This document shows, one piece after another, positions 33,652-42,650 of a stretch of DNA of 64,000 nucleotides. The DNA lies in assembly GCA_001507915.1 (NCBI GenBank), contig LGER01000001.1, forward strand, positions 17,357 through 81,356, given 5' to 3'. The notes under the pieces are model-generated. The model was not told where the DNA came from. It ran no database searches and saw only the letters and a list, made by a program, of their open reading frames with translations. The position numbers were made by a program, and so were the translations under genes. Numbering within the stretch: the stretch's first letter is position 1; every line of letters begins with the position of its first letter. The DNA is from Desulfonauticus sp. 38_4375 (GTDB lineage: Bacteria; Desulfobacterota; Desulfovibrionia; Desulfovibrionales; Desulfonatronovibrionaceae).

Positions 33652-35382
33652 ATGATGAGTTCCAATGACATGGTCAACAAAAATCAAGACATGGAGGTGA
33701 ATTTTGAAGCAGAGCTAGAAAAGTATCTCAACTTTGACTTTGATGAATTCCAGGAAGGAAGTATCATCAGTGGCAAAGTGGTCAAAATCACTCCTGAATT
33801 TGTCCTGGTGGATGTCAATTACAAGTCAGAAGGACAAATTCCTGTTGCCGAATTTATGGATGTAGACGGCAACTTAACCGTAAAGGAAGGAGATGAGGTT
33901 GAGGTCTTATTAATCCGCAAAAATGATGTGGAAGGAAGCATTTATCTTTCTTACGAAAGGGCACGCAAAGCCCATGTATTAGACAGCCTGGAACAAGCCT
34001 TTGAAAAAGGAGAAAGTGTTCGGGGCAAAATCATCAAACGCATCAAGGGCGGATATCAAGTTGATTTGGGTGGTTTAATTGCTTTCTTACCCGGCTCTCA
34101 TGTGGATTTAAGACCTGTTCCTGATATGAATGCTCTGGTTGGCCAAAGCTTTGATTTCAAAATCGTAAAAATCAACCGTCGCAGAAGCAATGTCATTGTT
34201 TCCAGACGGATTCTTTTAGAAGAAGAAAGAAACCAAGCAAAAGAAAAGCTTTTAAACACCTTGTCTGAAGGCGATCTCGTCAAGGGTAAGGTGAAAAATA
34301 TAACCGACTATGGCGTATTTATTGACTTAGGTGGTCTGGATGGGCTCTTGCACATCACAGACATGTCCTGGAAAAGATTGAAACATCCTAAGGAAATGGT
34401 CTCCTTGGGAGATGAACTGGAATTAAAGATTTTAAGTTTTGATAAGGAAGAACAAAAGGTTTCTCTGGGTTTAAAACAGCTTACTCCCAACCCCTGGGAA
34501 AATATTGAAGAAAAATATCCTCTGGGCACCAAACTAAAGGGTGTGGTAACCAGTCTTACCGAGTATGGAGCCTTTGTGGAACTGGAAGATGGTGTGGAAG
34601 GCTTGGTCCATGTCACTGAAATGTCCTGGACCAGAAAGCTCAAACATCCTTCCCAGATGGTCAAAGAAGGCGATGAAGTGGAAGTGGTGGTTTTGGACCT
34701 GGACAAAGAGAAAAAACGCCTTTCTCTGGGTATGAAACAGGTCTATCCCAACCCTTGGGATATTGTGGCTGAAAAGTATCCAGAAGGCACTATCCTGGAA
34801 GCTCCCATTAAAAACATCACTGAATTTGGCCTTTTTATTGGTATAGAAGAGGGAATTGATGGTTTAATTCATGTTTCTGACCTTTCCTGGACCAAGAAAA
34901 TCCGTCATCCTGGTGATCTCTACAAGGTTGGCGATGTGGTTAGGGCCAAAGTGCTTACTGTAGATAAGGAAAACCAAAAGTTCACCCTGGGAATTAAACA
35001 ACTTACAGAAGACCCCTGGTTAAAAGTGCCTGAAAAATATCCCTCTGGCACCACTATTACTGGCACAGTGACCAATGTAACAGAATTTGGCCTTTTTGTA
35101 GAAGTGGAAGAAGGCATTGAAGGATTGGTACATGTTTCTGAACTAAGTACCAAAAAAGTCAAAGATCCCAGAGAAATCTACAAAGAAGGACAACAGGTTA
35201 CAGCCAAGGTCTTAAATGCCAGTGCTGAAGAGCGCAGATTGGGACTGTCCATCAAACAATGGATGGAAGAAGAAGAGAAAAAAAGAGCTGAAGAACTAAA
35301 AAAGAAAAACCAGAACGCTGGTGGAAGCAACTTAGGGGAGATTTTAAGACAAAAACTAGAAGAGAATGAACAAAAGTCTTAA
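33652..35382 (+). CDS. rpsA: 30S ribosomal protein S1
   Basis: S1 binds mRNA leaders and unwinds them on the 30S subunit. The 576-residue protein has six S1 (OB-fold) repeats; the last four are most alike, each with a G-x-F-V/I core such as YGVFIDLGGLDGLLHITDMSW. The start is ATG 33652 (tandem ATG ATG), placed by GTAGGGGG eight bases before; an upstream TTG-type start at 33607 would add 15 residues without a ribosome site. The next gene overlaps its end by 17 bases. Confidence 0.95.
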   Translation: MMSSNDMVNKNQDMEVNFEAELEKYLNFDFDEFQEGSIISGKVVKITPEFVLVDVNYKSEGQIPVAEFMDVDGNLTVKEGDEVEVLLIRKNDVEGSIYLSYERARKAHVLDSLEQAFEKGESVRGKIIKRIKGGYQVDLGGLIAFLPGSHVDLRPVPDMNALVGQSFDFKIVKINRRRSNVIVSRRILLEEERNQAKEKLLNTLSEGDLVKGKVKNITDYGVFIDLGGLDGLLHITDMSWKRLKHPKEMVSLGDELELKILSFDKEEQKVSLGLKQLTPNPWENIEEKYPLGTKLKGVVTSLTEYGAFVELEDGVEGLVHVTEMSWTRKLKHPSQMVKEGDEVEVVVLDLDKEKKRLSLGMKQVYPNPWDIVAEKYPEGTILEAPIKNITEFGLFIGIEEGIDGLIHVSDLSWTKKIRHPGDLYKVGDVVRAKVLTVDKENQKFTLGIKQLTEDPWLKVPEKYPSGTTITGTVTNVTEFGLFVEVEEGIEGLVHVSELSTKKVKDPREIYKEGQQVTAKVLNASAEERRLGLSIKQWMEEEEKKRAEELKKKNQNAGGSNLGEILRQKLEENEQKS

Positions 35383-36259
35383 ATTCAGTCAAAAACATCC
35401 CTTTCTCTTTGGTATTTTCCTGATTTTTATGGCCATGGTTCTAATAATTGGAGCCATGGCCTTTTTTACCTTTTCCTTTAATAAAAACAAATTAGCCTTT
35501 AACAAAGAAAAAATAGGCGTTGTTTACATAGAAGGCATTATTGCCAATCCCTTACCCATCCTGGATTGGATAAAAAAATTAAGCAAGGACTCAGAAATAA
35601 AGGGGATTTTAGTGAGAATAAATTCCCCTGGTGGCGTAGTAGGACCTTCTCAAGAAATCTATGAAGCCTTAAAGGAAGTATCCAAAAGCAAGATTATTGT
35701 AGCTTCTATGGGAGCAGTAGCTGCCTCTGGTGGTTATTATGTGTCTTTAGGAGCACACAAGATAGTAGCCAACCCTGGGACCCTTACTGGCAGCATTGGA
35801 GTAAAGGCCCAGCTTACTAATTTTCAAAAATTAATGGAAAAAATAGGCATAGAAGAAGAAACCATTACCAGTGGAAAATTAAAAAATGCAGGTACTCCCT
35901 TCAGGAAACTAAGTCCTGAAGAAAAAATATACTTTCAAGAACTGGTAAATGACCTTTACGAGCAATTTATCGGTGCAGTAGTAGAGAGTAGAAAATTGAG
36001 TAAAGAAGAAGTGCTAAAAATTGCTGATGGTAGAGCCCTTACTGGCAAACAGGCCCTGGCTCTGGGCTTAATCGACGAACTGGGAAATTTTAATCAAGCT
36101 CTGGAAATTTTAAAGGAAATGGCCGGGATAAAAAAAGAAGTAATTTTAGTAGAAGGACCACCTAAAGAAAAGAACTTTCTCTCTTCTGTTTTGGGTTCTT
36201 TAAATCTGAAATTAGACTCAGCCATCTTTGCTCCTACCTGGATTTTAAGCTATGAATAA
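35366..36259 (+). CDS. sppA: signal peptide peptidase SppA (S49 protease)
   Basis: A 297-residue membrane-anchored protease with one N-terminal membrane segment (about 12-35). The Ser-Lys dyad is visible: nucleophile in MGAVAASGGYYV and the Lys in TSGKLKNAGTPF. INSPGGVVGPSQE and GTLTGSIGV are also conserved S49 motifs. It degrades cleaved signal peptides. The start lies within the last codons of rpsA (17-base overlap), so it may be coupled. Single-domain length is that of the short SppA type. Confidence 0.93.
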   Translation: MNKSLKFSQKHPFLFGIFLIFMAMVLIIGAMAFFTFSFNKNKLAFNKEKIGVVYIEGIIANPLPILDWIKKLSKDSEIKGILVRINSPGGVVGPSQEIYEALKEVSKSKIIVASMGAVAASGGYYVSLGAHKIVANPGTLTGSIGVKAQLTNFQKLMEKIGIEEETITSGKLKNAGTPFRKLSPEEKIYFQELVNDLYEQFIGAVVESRKLSKEEVLKIADGRALTGKQALALGLIDELGNFNQALEILKEMAGIKKEVILVEGPPKEKNFLSSVLGSLNLKLDSAIFAPTWILSYE

Positions 36260-37295
36260 AGAATTTTCCCAGAGATTATCCTCAACAGAAGCTTTAGAGC
36301 TTGTACAAAAAGATATCCACTACCTAGGCCAACTGGCCTATGCTAAAAGAAAAGCCCTACACCAAAACAGGGCTTACTACATTTACAATCAACACCTAAA
36401 TTACACCAATATCTGCAAAAACAAGTGTAAATTTTGTGCTTATTACAAAGATAAAACAGATAAAAACTCTTATACTTTTAGTTTAGAAGATATAAAAAAA
36501 GAAATAAATAAAAGAATAAGGGAACCAATTAGAGAAATTCATATCGTAGGGGGATTAAATCCTGACTTACCTCTTAGTTATTATGAAGAAATGCTTTCTA
36601 CCATAAAGGCACTTCGTCCAGAAGCTGTAATAAAGGCTTTTACTGCTGTGGAAATACATTTTTTAGCTGAAAAACATCAGCTAAGTGAAGAAGAAGTTCT
36701 ATTGAGACTAAAAAAGGCAGGCCTATCTATCTTGCCTGGTGGCGGAGCAGAAGTTTTTGCCGAAAAATTAAGAAAAAAGTTGTGCCCAGAAAAAATCTCT
36801 GGCCAAAAATGGCTGGAGATACACGCCAAAGCTCATAAACTGGGAATTTATACCAATTGCACCCTGCTTTTTGGACACATAGAAAGCTGGGAAGATAGGA
36901 TTAAACACTTAGAAGCCTTACGCGACTTGCAAGACCAGACCCGAGGGTTTCTTTGCTTTATCCCTCTAGCTTATCAACCAGCTCACAATGAACTCAAGGC
37001 CCCAGGTCCAGATGGTATAGATTTTTTAAAAATGATTGCCCTATCTCGCCTGTTTTTGGATAATATTCCCCATATAAAAACATACTGGGCCTTTGCTGGC
37101 CTAAAACTCTCTCAAGTTGCCCTTTATTTTGGAGCAGATGATTTTGATGGAACCATTGTAGAAGAAAAGATTGGCCATGCTGCAGGCGCAGACACTCCTA
37201 AAGGTCTTACTGTAGAAGAATTAAAAACTTATATCAGACAGGCTGGATTTGAACCTGTAAATAGAAATTCTTTTTTTGAAGAAGTTAAAAATTAA
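36252..37295 (+). CDS. mqnE: aminofutalosine synthase MqnE
   Basis: MqnE is the radical SAM enzyme making aminodeoxyfutalosine in the alternative menaquinone pathway. The 347-residue protein has NYTNICKNKCKFCAYY with cluster Cys C55, C59 and C62, EIHIVGGLNPDLPLSYY, IKAFTAVEIHF, ILPGGGAEVF and YFGADDFDGTI, all characteristic. MqnC, the related cyclase, lacks this exact set. It overlaps sppA by 8 bases. Menaquinone is the electron carrier that feeds Qmo, so the gene fits the lifestyle. Other mqn genes are not in the window. Confidence 0.94.
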   Translation: MNKEFSQRLSSTEALELVQKDIHYLGQLAYAKRKALHQNRAYYIYNQHLNYTNICKNKCKFCAYYKDKTDKNSYTFSLEDIKKEINKRIREPIREIHIVGGLNPDLPLSYYEEMLSTIKALRPEAVIKAFTAVEIHFLAEKHQLSEEEVLLRLKKAGLSILPGGGAEVFAEKLRKKLCPEKISGQKWLEIHAKAHKLGIYTNCTLLFGHIESWEDRIKHLEALRDLQDQTRGFLCFIPLAYQPAHNELKAPGPDGIDFLKMIALSRLFLDNIPHIKTYWAFAGLKLSQVALYFGADDFDGTIVEEKIGHAAGADTPKGLTVEELKTYIRQAGFEPVNRNSFFEEVKN

Positions 37296-37447
37296 CCTTT
37301 TTTTACTTTAAACTTTTGTTTACAATTAACACATATCACTTCCTGGTCTTTATTTTTTATCTTTTGTTCATATCCACAAAAGGGACATTTAGTTACTTTT
37401 GTTAATTTTTTAAATACATTTATTACTGCTTGAAAAATAACACTCAT
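37292..37447 (-). CDS. small zinc-ribbon protein, 51 residues
   Basis: A short gene missed by length filters. The translation MSVIFQAVINVFKKLTKVTK is followed by CPFCG and, 14 residues later, CVNC, a typical four-Cys zinc ribbon, then a basic tail. CAGGAGAG lies seven bases before the ATG at 37445-37447, and the stop overlaps the end of mqnE on the other strand. The N-terminal 15 residues form an amphipathic or weak membrane helix. Function unknown. Confidence 0.65.
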   Translation of the reverse strand: MSVIFQAVINVFKKLTKVTKCPFCGYEQKIKNKDQEVICVNCKQKFKVKKG

Positions 37448-37648
37448 CTTCACTCTCCTGGATAAAAACTTTTTTCATAAAAAAATATATTGACCCATAA
37501 CTACTGTAAAAATTTTAAAGTTATTTAACTACCTATATCAGTTATTTTTTTAATTCTTACCTTCCTTTAACCTCAATTTCTTAAGTAATCAATCCAAAAA
37601 CTATCTTGTTTTTATCCTCTCTTCTTCCTAAAACCTGTCCATATCTTG

Positions 37649-37678
37649 TTGACTTCTAACCCTATTTTGAGCTAAAAG
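37649..37678 (+). promoter_or_regulatory. putative promoter of the 49-residue membrane protein gene
   Basis: TTGACT (37649-37654) followed after 18 bases by TAAAAG (37673-37678), about 30 bases before the ATG at 37711. The -10 is only a fair match. Confidence 0.35.
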
Positions 37679-37710
37679 GTTTTAATATCTTTTAGTGAGG
37701 AGGCCTAAAA

Positions 37711-37860
37711 ATGCAAACCATTATAGAACTCTTGACCAATATGACCCACAGCACCACTGAAGGCAAATTTGGAGTAGCAGCAATCTTTATTTATTTTATC
37801 ATTATCGTGGCTGTAGCTTGCTATAGGATAAAAGAAAATCTAAAGCACGAGCATCACTAA
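37711..37860 (+). CDS. single-pass small membrane protein, 49 residues
   Basis: A short gene with GTGAGGAGG nine bases before the ATG. The product has an N-terminal polar part (MQTIIELLTNMTHSTTEGKF), one hydrophobic segment (about VAAIFIYFIIIVAVACY, residues 22-38) and a charged tail with three His near the end. It overlaps the stop of the radical SAM gene on the other strand by 4 bases. Such proteins are often small subunits of membrane complexes, but I cannot assign a partner. Confidence 0.65.
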   Translation: MQTIIELLTNMTHSTTEGKFGVAAIFIYFIIIVAVACYRIKENLKHEHH

Positions 37861-38900
37861 TTGACAAAATCAATTTTTATCTCTCTATAGGGCCCTGTTT
37901 TTACCAGCTCAGGGCCTATTCCTATTTTTTTCCACTCTGTTTTTGCTTCTCCTTTGTACCCCCAAAAAAAACTCTCCAGCCTGGATGGTAAATAGATGGC
38001 CTGGACCGTCCTGGAACTCCAGAATAAATACTCCTGCACATACATTCTAAAGGCCAGGGATTTTACCAGCAATCCCAAACTGGGGTGCCAGGGGCCTGCA
38101 AGAATATTTTCTAACAGTTCCTTTTCTGGAGTAAGGCCCACTCTAAGAATGGTAATTCCCTGTTCCCAAAATTTTTTTACAGCCACAGCCAAAGCCAAAA
38201 GGGTTTTCTCAAGCTCCCAAGGCACAAATTTTCCCTGCCAATAGTACCTGGCTAGTAAAGTATCTTTTAAGACCAAGCAGGGATATAGCCTAATGGTTTT
38301 AGGTCTTAGTTTTAGAGTCCAATCCAAATCTTCCCAAAAAATTGCTAAACTCTGTTTAAACATACCTGGCAAAAGCTGAAAACCATAATCTAAATTCTTT
38401 TCTTGCAACAAACTCAAAGCGCTTAAAATGTCTTTTAAACTATAAGACCTTTTATTGGCCTGTAACACCTCAGGGTTAAAACTTTGAATCCCCAGCTCCA
38501 CCAAATCAACTTCTGCACCTGCCAGTAACTCTGCCACCTCATAGTTAACAAAATCTGGCCTGGTGGAAAGAGAAACAAAATCCACCCACCCCTCTTTCTT
38601 GAGTTTTCTTGCCTCACTCAAAATATAGGTTTGGAGTTCTAAACTAAGTCCGGTAAAAGTCCCTCCAAAAAAACCCAAACCAAAAACCTTCTTTTTTTGT
38701 TGCGCCTGCTTTTTTAGTTGCCTTAACTCTTTATTCACTAACAATTTTATATCATTGACTTTTTCTCTGCCTGTGCTAAGTTTTTGGTTACAAAACACAC
38801 ACCTCACCTTGCAGCCAGCAAAGGGAATAAACACTGGCCACAAGGATTTTTTTTTCTTGTTTAATTCTGGGCAGGGTAAAAGAAGAGAAGTTTTTTTCAC
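37857..38900 (-). CDS. Elp3/HemN-like radical SAM protein
   Basis: A 347-residue radical SAM protein with FIPFAGCKVRCVFCNQ (cluster Cys C30, C34, C37), GFFGGTFTGL, VDLVELGIQSF and the lysine-rich spacing typical of Elp3-related proteins. It has no GNAT acetyltransferase domain, so it is not a full Elp3 tRNA modifier. Proteins of this type are annotated in Firmicutes and delta-proteobacteria without a known reaction. No operon partner on the same strand. Confidence 0.82.
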   Translation of the reverse strand: MKKTSLLLPCPELNKKKKSLWPVFIPFAGCKVRCVFCNQKLSTGREKVNDIKLLVNKELRQLKKQAQQKKKVFGLGFFGGTFTGLSLELQTYILSEARKLKKEGWVDFVSLSTRPDFVNYEVAELLAGAEVDLVELGIQSFNPEVLQANKRSYSLKDILSALSLLQEKNLDYGFQLLPGMFKQSLAIFWEDLDWTLKLRPKTIRLYPCLVLKDTLLARYYWQGKFVPWELEKTLLALAVAVKKFWEQGITILRVGLTPEKELLENILAGPWHPSLGLLVKSLAFRMYVQEYLFWSSRTVQAIYLPSRLESFFWGYKGEAKTEWKKIGIGPELVKTGPYREIKIDFVN

Positions 38901-38987
38901 TTTTAACTTGCCAAAAAAATAAAATTCAATTACCTCTACAGGTTAAAGTGATTTCTTTATAGTAAGAAGATTTAAGGAGATAGGCAA

Positions 38988-39398
38988 ATGGAAAAATGTA
39001 TCTTCTGTGAAATAGTAGCTGAAAATATCCCTTGCACCAAAATTTATGAAAGTGAAAACATCTTGGCTTTTTTAGACATAGCTCCAGTAAATCCTGGGCA
39101 TACTCTGGTCATACCCAAACAGCACTATCCAACCCTCTTGGATTTGCCTCCAGCTTTGGGACAAGAACTTTTAGAAGCTCTGCAAAAGGTAGCTAAAGCT
39201 ATAAAAGAAGGGCTACAGGCAGATGGAATCAACCTGGGAATGAACAATTACCGGGCAGCAGGTCAATTGGTTTTTCATGCCCACTTCCATCTTATCCCTC
39301 GTTATGAAAAGGACGGTCTAACTCTCTGGCCTCAGCAAAAATATGAAAGCGAAACCAAAATGCAAGAAATAGCTCAACAAATAATAAATAAGCTTTAA
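38988..39398 (+). CDS. HIT family nucleotide hydrolase
   Basis: A 136-residue histidine triad protein of the HinT type: CIFCEIVAENIPCTKIYE at the start and HAHFHLIPRY with the catalytic triad near residue 96. HinT enzymes split AMP from phosphoramidates and aminoacyl-AMP. AAGGAG precedes the ATG and the HU-like gene follows 13 bases after the stop. Confidence 0.93.
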   Translation: MEKCIFCEIVAENIPCTKIYESENILAFLDIAPVNPGHTLVIPKQHYPTLLDLPPALGQELLEALQKVAKAIKEGLQADGINLGMNNYRAAGQLVFHAHFHLIPRYEKDGLTLWPQQKYESETKMQEIAQQIINKL

Positions 39399-39411
39399 AA
39401 GGAGTTACACT

Positions 39412-39699
39412 ATGGCCAACACCCTTACCAAAGCAGATATTGTAGAAAAAATTTACCAGTACAGCAAAAAGAACCGTACTGAATTAAAGGAAATCCTGGA
39501 GCATCTCCTTTTCTTGATTAAAAAAGGTTTAAAAGAAGAAGGAAGTGTACTTGTTAGCGGATTTGGCAAGTTTGAAGCCTATCAGAAAAATCCCCGTAAA
39601 GGGAGAAACCCTCAAACCAACGAAACCATTATTTTACCAGGGCGCAAGGTAGTTGTTTTTAGAATTTCCAAAAAATTTAGATCCGAACTTAATCCATAA
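39412..39699 (+). CDS. HU/IHF family DNA-binding protein (IHF alpha-like)
   Basis: A 95-residue nucleoid protein. It starts with TLTKADIVEKIYQ and has the beta-arm region GFGKFEAYQKNPRKGRNPQTNETIILPGRKVVVF with the intercalating Pro, closest to IHF alpha. It bends DNA as a dimer; the partner is not nearby. AAAGGAG precedes the ATG. The last 11 bases overlap the rlpA stop on the opposite strand. Confidence 0.92.
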   Translation: MANTLTKADIVEKIYQYSKKNRTELKEILEHLLFLIKKGLKEEGSVLVSGFGKFEAYQKNPRKGRNPQTNETIILPGRKVVVFRISKKFRSELNP

Positions 39700-40381
39700 A
39701 AATAAAACTACCTTTAAAAATAGTACTCAATTTGCTCCTGTTAGTTTCAGCTTGAAGCAAATTATAATAGGGTCCAACTTGCACTCTCCAAAGAGTTGAG
39801 TCTTCATAAAAAATTTGCACAATTCTAGAGTTATATCCTAAGACACTAAGTCGTTGTTGCAGTGTTAAGGCATTTTCCTTTATGGAAAAGGAACCTACTT
39901 GAATATAAAAAGTGCCTTTTATTTTACTTTTAGGTAAGCTATGCAAGCTCTCAATTCTAACCCTGGCAGTACCGGTTTCCACCATTCCCAAGGCTCTAGC
40001 CGCCTGATAGGATAAATCAATAATGCGCCCGGCCACAAAAGGCCCTCTGTCATTAATTTTAACAATTACCTGTTTTCCATTGTCTAAATTAGTAACACGC
40101 ACTTTGGTGTGAAAAGGTAAAACCTTGTGCGCTGCAGTATAGGCATACATATTATAAATTTCCCCACTAGCTGTCCTGCGACCGTGAAATTTAGGTCCAT
40201 ACCAGGAAGCAATGCCCTCTTCTACATAATTGTTGGCACTGGGCAAAGGAGTATAGGTTTTTCCGTAGACTTGATAGGGCTTAGAAGGACTCTTGGGTAA
40301 AGGTGCATAGACCTTTTTTGAGGTACAACTAAAAATTCCCACGCATAGTAACAAACCAAGACCTAAAAAATAATAACGCAC
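39689..40381 (-). CDS. rlpA: RlpA-like septal ring lipoprotein with SPOR domain
   Basis: A 230-residue lipoprotein with signal peptide and lipobox GIFSC (Cys 19), a double-psi beta-barrel RlpA domain (EEGIASWYGPKFHGRRTASGE...VKINDRGPF) with the catalytic Asp in NDRGP, and a C-terminal SPOR domain (from about residue 155) that binds denuded septal peptidoglycan. RlpA of Pseudomonas is a lytic transglycosylase. It follows moaA by 5 bases. Confidence 0.93.
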   Translation of the reverse strand: MRYYFLGLGLLLCVGIFSCTSKKVYAPLPKSPSKPYQVYGKTYTPLPSANNYVEEGIASWYGPKFHGRRTASGEIYNMYAYTAAHKVLPFHTKVRVTNLDNGKQVIVKINDRGPFVAGRIIDLSYQAARALGMVETGTARVRIESLHSLPKSKIKGTFYIQVGSFSIKENALTLQQRLSVLGYNSRIVQIFYEDSTLWRVQVGPYYNLLQAETNRSKLSTIFKGSFIFMD

Positions 40382-40386
40382 TCTAC

Positions 40387-41379
40387 TTATCCTCCAATAC
40401 CTACCATTGCTGAATCACAAACCTTATTTTTATTTTTTTCCAGCAAATGGGCACCTACAGGTTTGTGTTTGATGGCCAGAGATATCACCTTTTCCAGGTG
40501 TTTTAAGCTAAGTTTGGGGTTTCTGACCAGAGCCAGCAATTTATATTCCCGATCTGAAAATAAACAGGGTCTTAACCTGCCTTGAGAAGTAATGCGCAAG
40601 CGATTGCATCGATCACAAAAATGATCACTTAAAGGGGAAATCACCCCAATTCTTCCTTTTCCTCCGCTTATTTGAAAAACTCTTGCTGGACCTGCAGTTT
40701 GCTCCTGACTATCCAGAGGTAAAACCTCTACCTCCTGGGTTAATTGTCTTAAAATGTCTTGAGCAGACCAGAAATACTCTTTTTTCCATCTGGTCTTCTG
40801 TCCAATGGGCATAAATTCTATAAACCTAACATCTACTGGATACTTATAAGCAAAATTAGCAAAATCCACAAGCTCTTTATCATTTAAACCTTTTAAAGCT
40901 ACAGCATTTATTTTAATTTTTAAGCCAGCTTCAAGTCCCCAGAAAATAGTTTGTAAAACCTGGTTTAAATAGCTAGAACCTGTAATTTGTAAAAATTTAT
41001 CTTTATCAAAGGTATCCAGAGAAACATTTAATCCCTTAAATCCTAATTCTTTTAATTTTAAGAGCTCTTTTTTACTTTTAATTAAAGTACCATTAGTGGT
41101 TAAACGAAAATCAAAATTGTTAAATTCCTTCCCTAGCTTTTCTAAAAAATCCCAAAAATTGCGTCTTAAAAAGGGCTCTCCTCCAGTAAGGCGTACCTTT
41201 TTTATCCCTATGGACTCAGCAACCAGTAAAAACTTTTCCATATCTTCATATCTTAAAATTTCTTTATGCTTTACCAGAGGGTCTCTTACTCCCTGACAAT
41301 AAAAACAACGAAGATTACACTTATCCGTAATGCTCAAACGAAGATAACTAACACTTCTACCGTGTTTATCCATCAGCAT
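40387..41379 (-). CDS. moaA: GTP 3',8-cyclase MoaA
   Basis: MoaA makes the cyclic intermediate of molybdopterin from GTP. With the start at ATG 41377-41379 the protein has 330 residues; GAGGTG lies six bases upstream, and the next upstream start would overlap the glycosyltransferase gene. The radical SAM cluster is C21, C25, C28 (TDKCNLRCFYC); the second cluster is in DHFCDRCNRLRITSQGRLRPC; and the protein ends in the required GG. It is followed closely by rlpA. Confidence 0.95.
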   Translation of the reverse strand: MLMDKHGRSVSYLRLSITDKCNLRCFYCQGVRDPLVKHKEILRYEDMEKFLLVAESIGIKKVRLTGGEPFLRRNFWDFLEKLGKEFNNFDFRLTTNGTLIKSKKELLKLKELGFKGLNVSLDTFDKDKFLQITGSSYLNQVLQTIFWGLEAGLKIKINAVALKGLNDKELVDFANFAYKYPVDVRFIEFMPIGQKTRWKKEYFWSAQDILRQLTQEVEVLPLDSQEQTAGPARVFQISGGKGRIGVISPLSDHFCDRCNRLRITSQGRLRPCLFSDREYKLLALVRNPKLSLKHLEKVISLAIKHKPVGAHLLEKNKNKVCDSAMVGIGG

Positions 41380-41390
41380 ATTCAACACCT

Positions 41391-42584
41391 CTAGGCTAAG
41401 ATCCACTCCCTTTCTGCAAAGAGAAAGTCAGGATAAGGCCAGTTTATATCTTTTCCCTGTAAGTAGGCAAGCAAACTAAACCTTGCCTGTTCTCGCTCTT
41501 CTAACCACAAAGGACCATAACTAAATCTATAGTTTACACCCAGCTCATCAAAATAGCTACTTCCAAGGCCTAAATGGGGCATTGGCTCTACTTTCTCCTG
41601 ACTTAGCAGGTAAAAGAGTTTGGGAGTAAAATCACTATGACACTTTTGTTGAAAAAGACATTTTTTATTTTCTATACAAGGAGCACAGGAATGAAAACTC
41701 TGAACCACCTTATGCCCCTGGCCATAAGGACCTGTTTCAAAAACCCAGGCTGAAGAAAGGAAAAAAGACCAGGTTTGTACTCCTAAATGGCAACAAAGGT
41801 GTAAAAGCCCTGTATCTGGGCTTATGACCAACTCTAGACCGGGCAACAAGTCCAGTAAGTCCAATAAAGAAGTCTTACCGGTAAGATCTATTAAAAACTC
41901 CTTTTCCCTGGGACTTAAATACTTTTTTAACTCTCTGGCCAGAGGTTGCTCTGCCCGGGTGCCCAAAAGATAAAATTTTTGTTTTTTTTGCTTTAATAAA
42001 ACTTCAATTAACTGAGCTAAAGAATAAGGGCTTAAGGACCTGCGCTGATTTCTTCCTGCCAGGACAATTCCCACTCCTTCCCCTTTATTTTGCGTAATGA
42101 GGGGATTTACCTCTTCTGGAGGACAAATCTCTCCCTTTTCCTTTAAATAGGACCAAAAGTCTATGAGGTTAAGGGGGGCTAATTTGCGTTTTTTTATCCA
42201 TTCAAAGGCCTTCCTGGTCCAAGAAGATTTAAGTTCTTGCCGGTTCAAGTGGGTATAACCCTTAACTATTTCTCCCGGAAAAAGCTGGGCACAGACATAA
42301 TTTAAAGGAGAAAAATTTAAATTGTAGACTGCAGCAAAATCTATTCTCTTTAATTCTTGAAAAACTCTTAGATTAAGAGCAAAAAGTTCAGCCAAATTAC
42401 TCTGTCCATGGGCTTTTGCTGCCAGCACATAAGCAAAGGGATAAATTTGTCTGGCAAAAGCTTGCAGACTGGTATCCACCAGTAAGTAGACCTGCCCTTC
42501 TCTGGCCAAGGACAAAATAAGGCGTTTACTTTGCAGTAAATCTCCTAGCCTCGCAAACTGGATAACCAAAAAATTTGCAGCCAT
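41391..42584 (-). CDS. family 9 glycosyltransferase (heptosyltransferase-like)
   Basis: A 397-residue GT9 protein. The N-terminal VIQFARLGDLLQSKRL and the donor region ELVISPDTGLLHLCCHLGVQTWSFF are typical of LPS heptosyltransferases. A Cys-rich stretch CAPCIENKKCLFQQKC near residue 300 may bind metal. A long A8 tract in codons for KQKKQKF is in frame, unlike the two A8 tracts elsewhere in the window. Acceptor unknown; LPS core or a surface glycan is likely. Confidence 0.88.
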   Translation of the reverse strand: MAANFLVIQFARLGDLLQSKRLILSLAREGQVYLLVDTSLQAFARQIYPFAYVLAAKAHGQSNLAELFALNLRVFQELKRIDFAAVYNLNFSPLNYVCAQLFPGEIVKGYTHLNRQELKSSWTRKAFEWIKKRKLAPLNLIDFWSYLKEKGEICPPEEVNPLITQNKGEGVGIVLAGRNQRRSLSPYSLAQLIEVLLKQKKQKFYLLGTRAEQPLARELKKYLSPREKEFLIDLTGKTSLLDLLDLLPGLELVISPDTGLLHLCCHLGVQTWSFFLSSAWVFETGPYGQGHKVVQSFHSCAPCIENKKCLFQQKCHSDFTPKLFYLLSQEKVEPMPHLGLGSSYFDELGVNYRFSYGPLWLEEREQARFSLLAYLQGKDINWPYPDFLFAEREWILA

Positions 42585-42650
42585 TTGGAAAATGATTTAA
42601 ACACACCCCTATAAGTTTAGCAAGTAAATTTACAGCAAGGAATTTTCTCT

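Noticed and set aside
33652..35382. Tandem repeats in rpsA
   Set aside because: They are the ordinary S1 domain repeats of a six-domain S1 protein, not a DNA repeat element.
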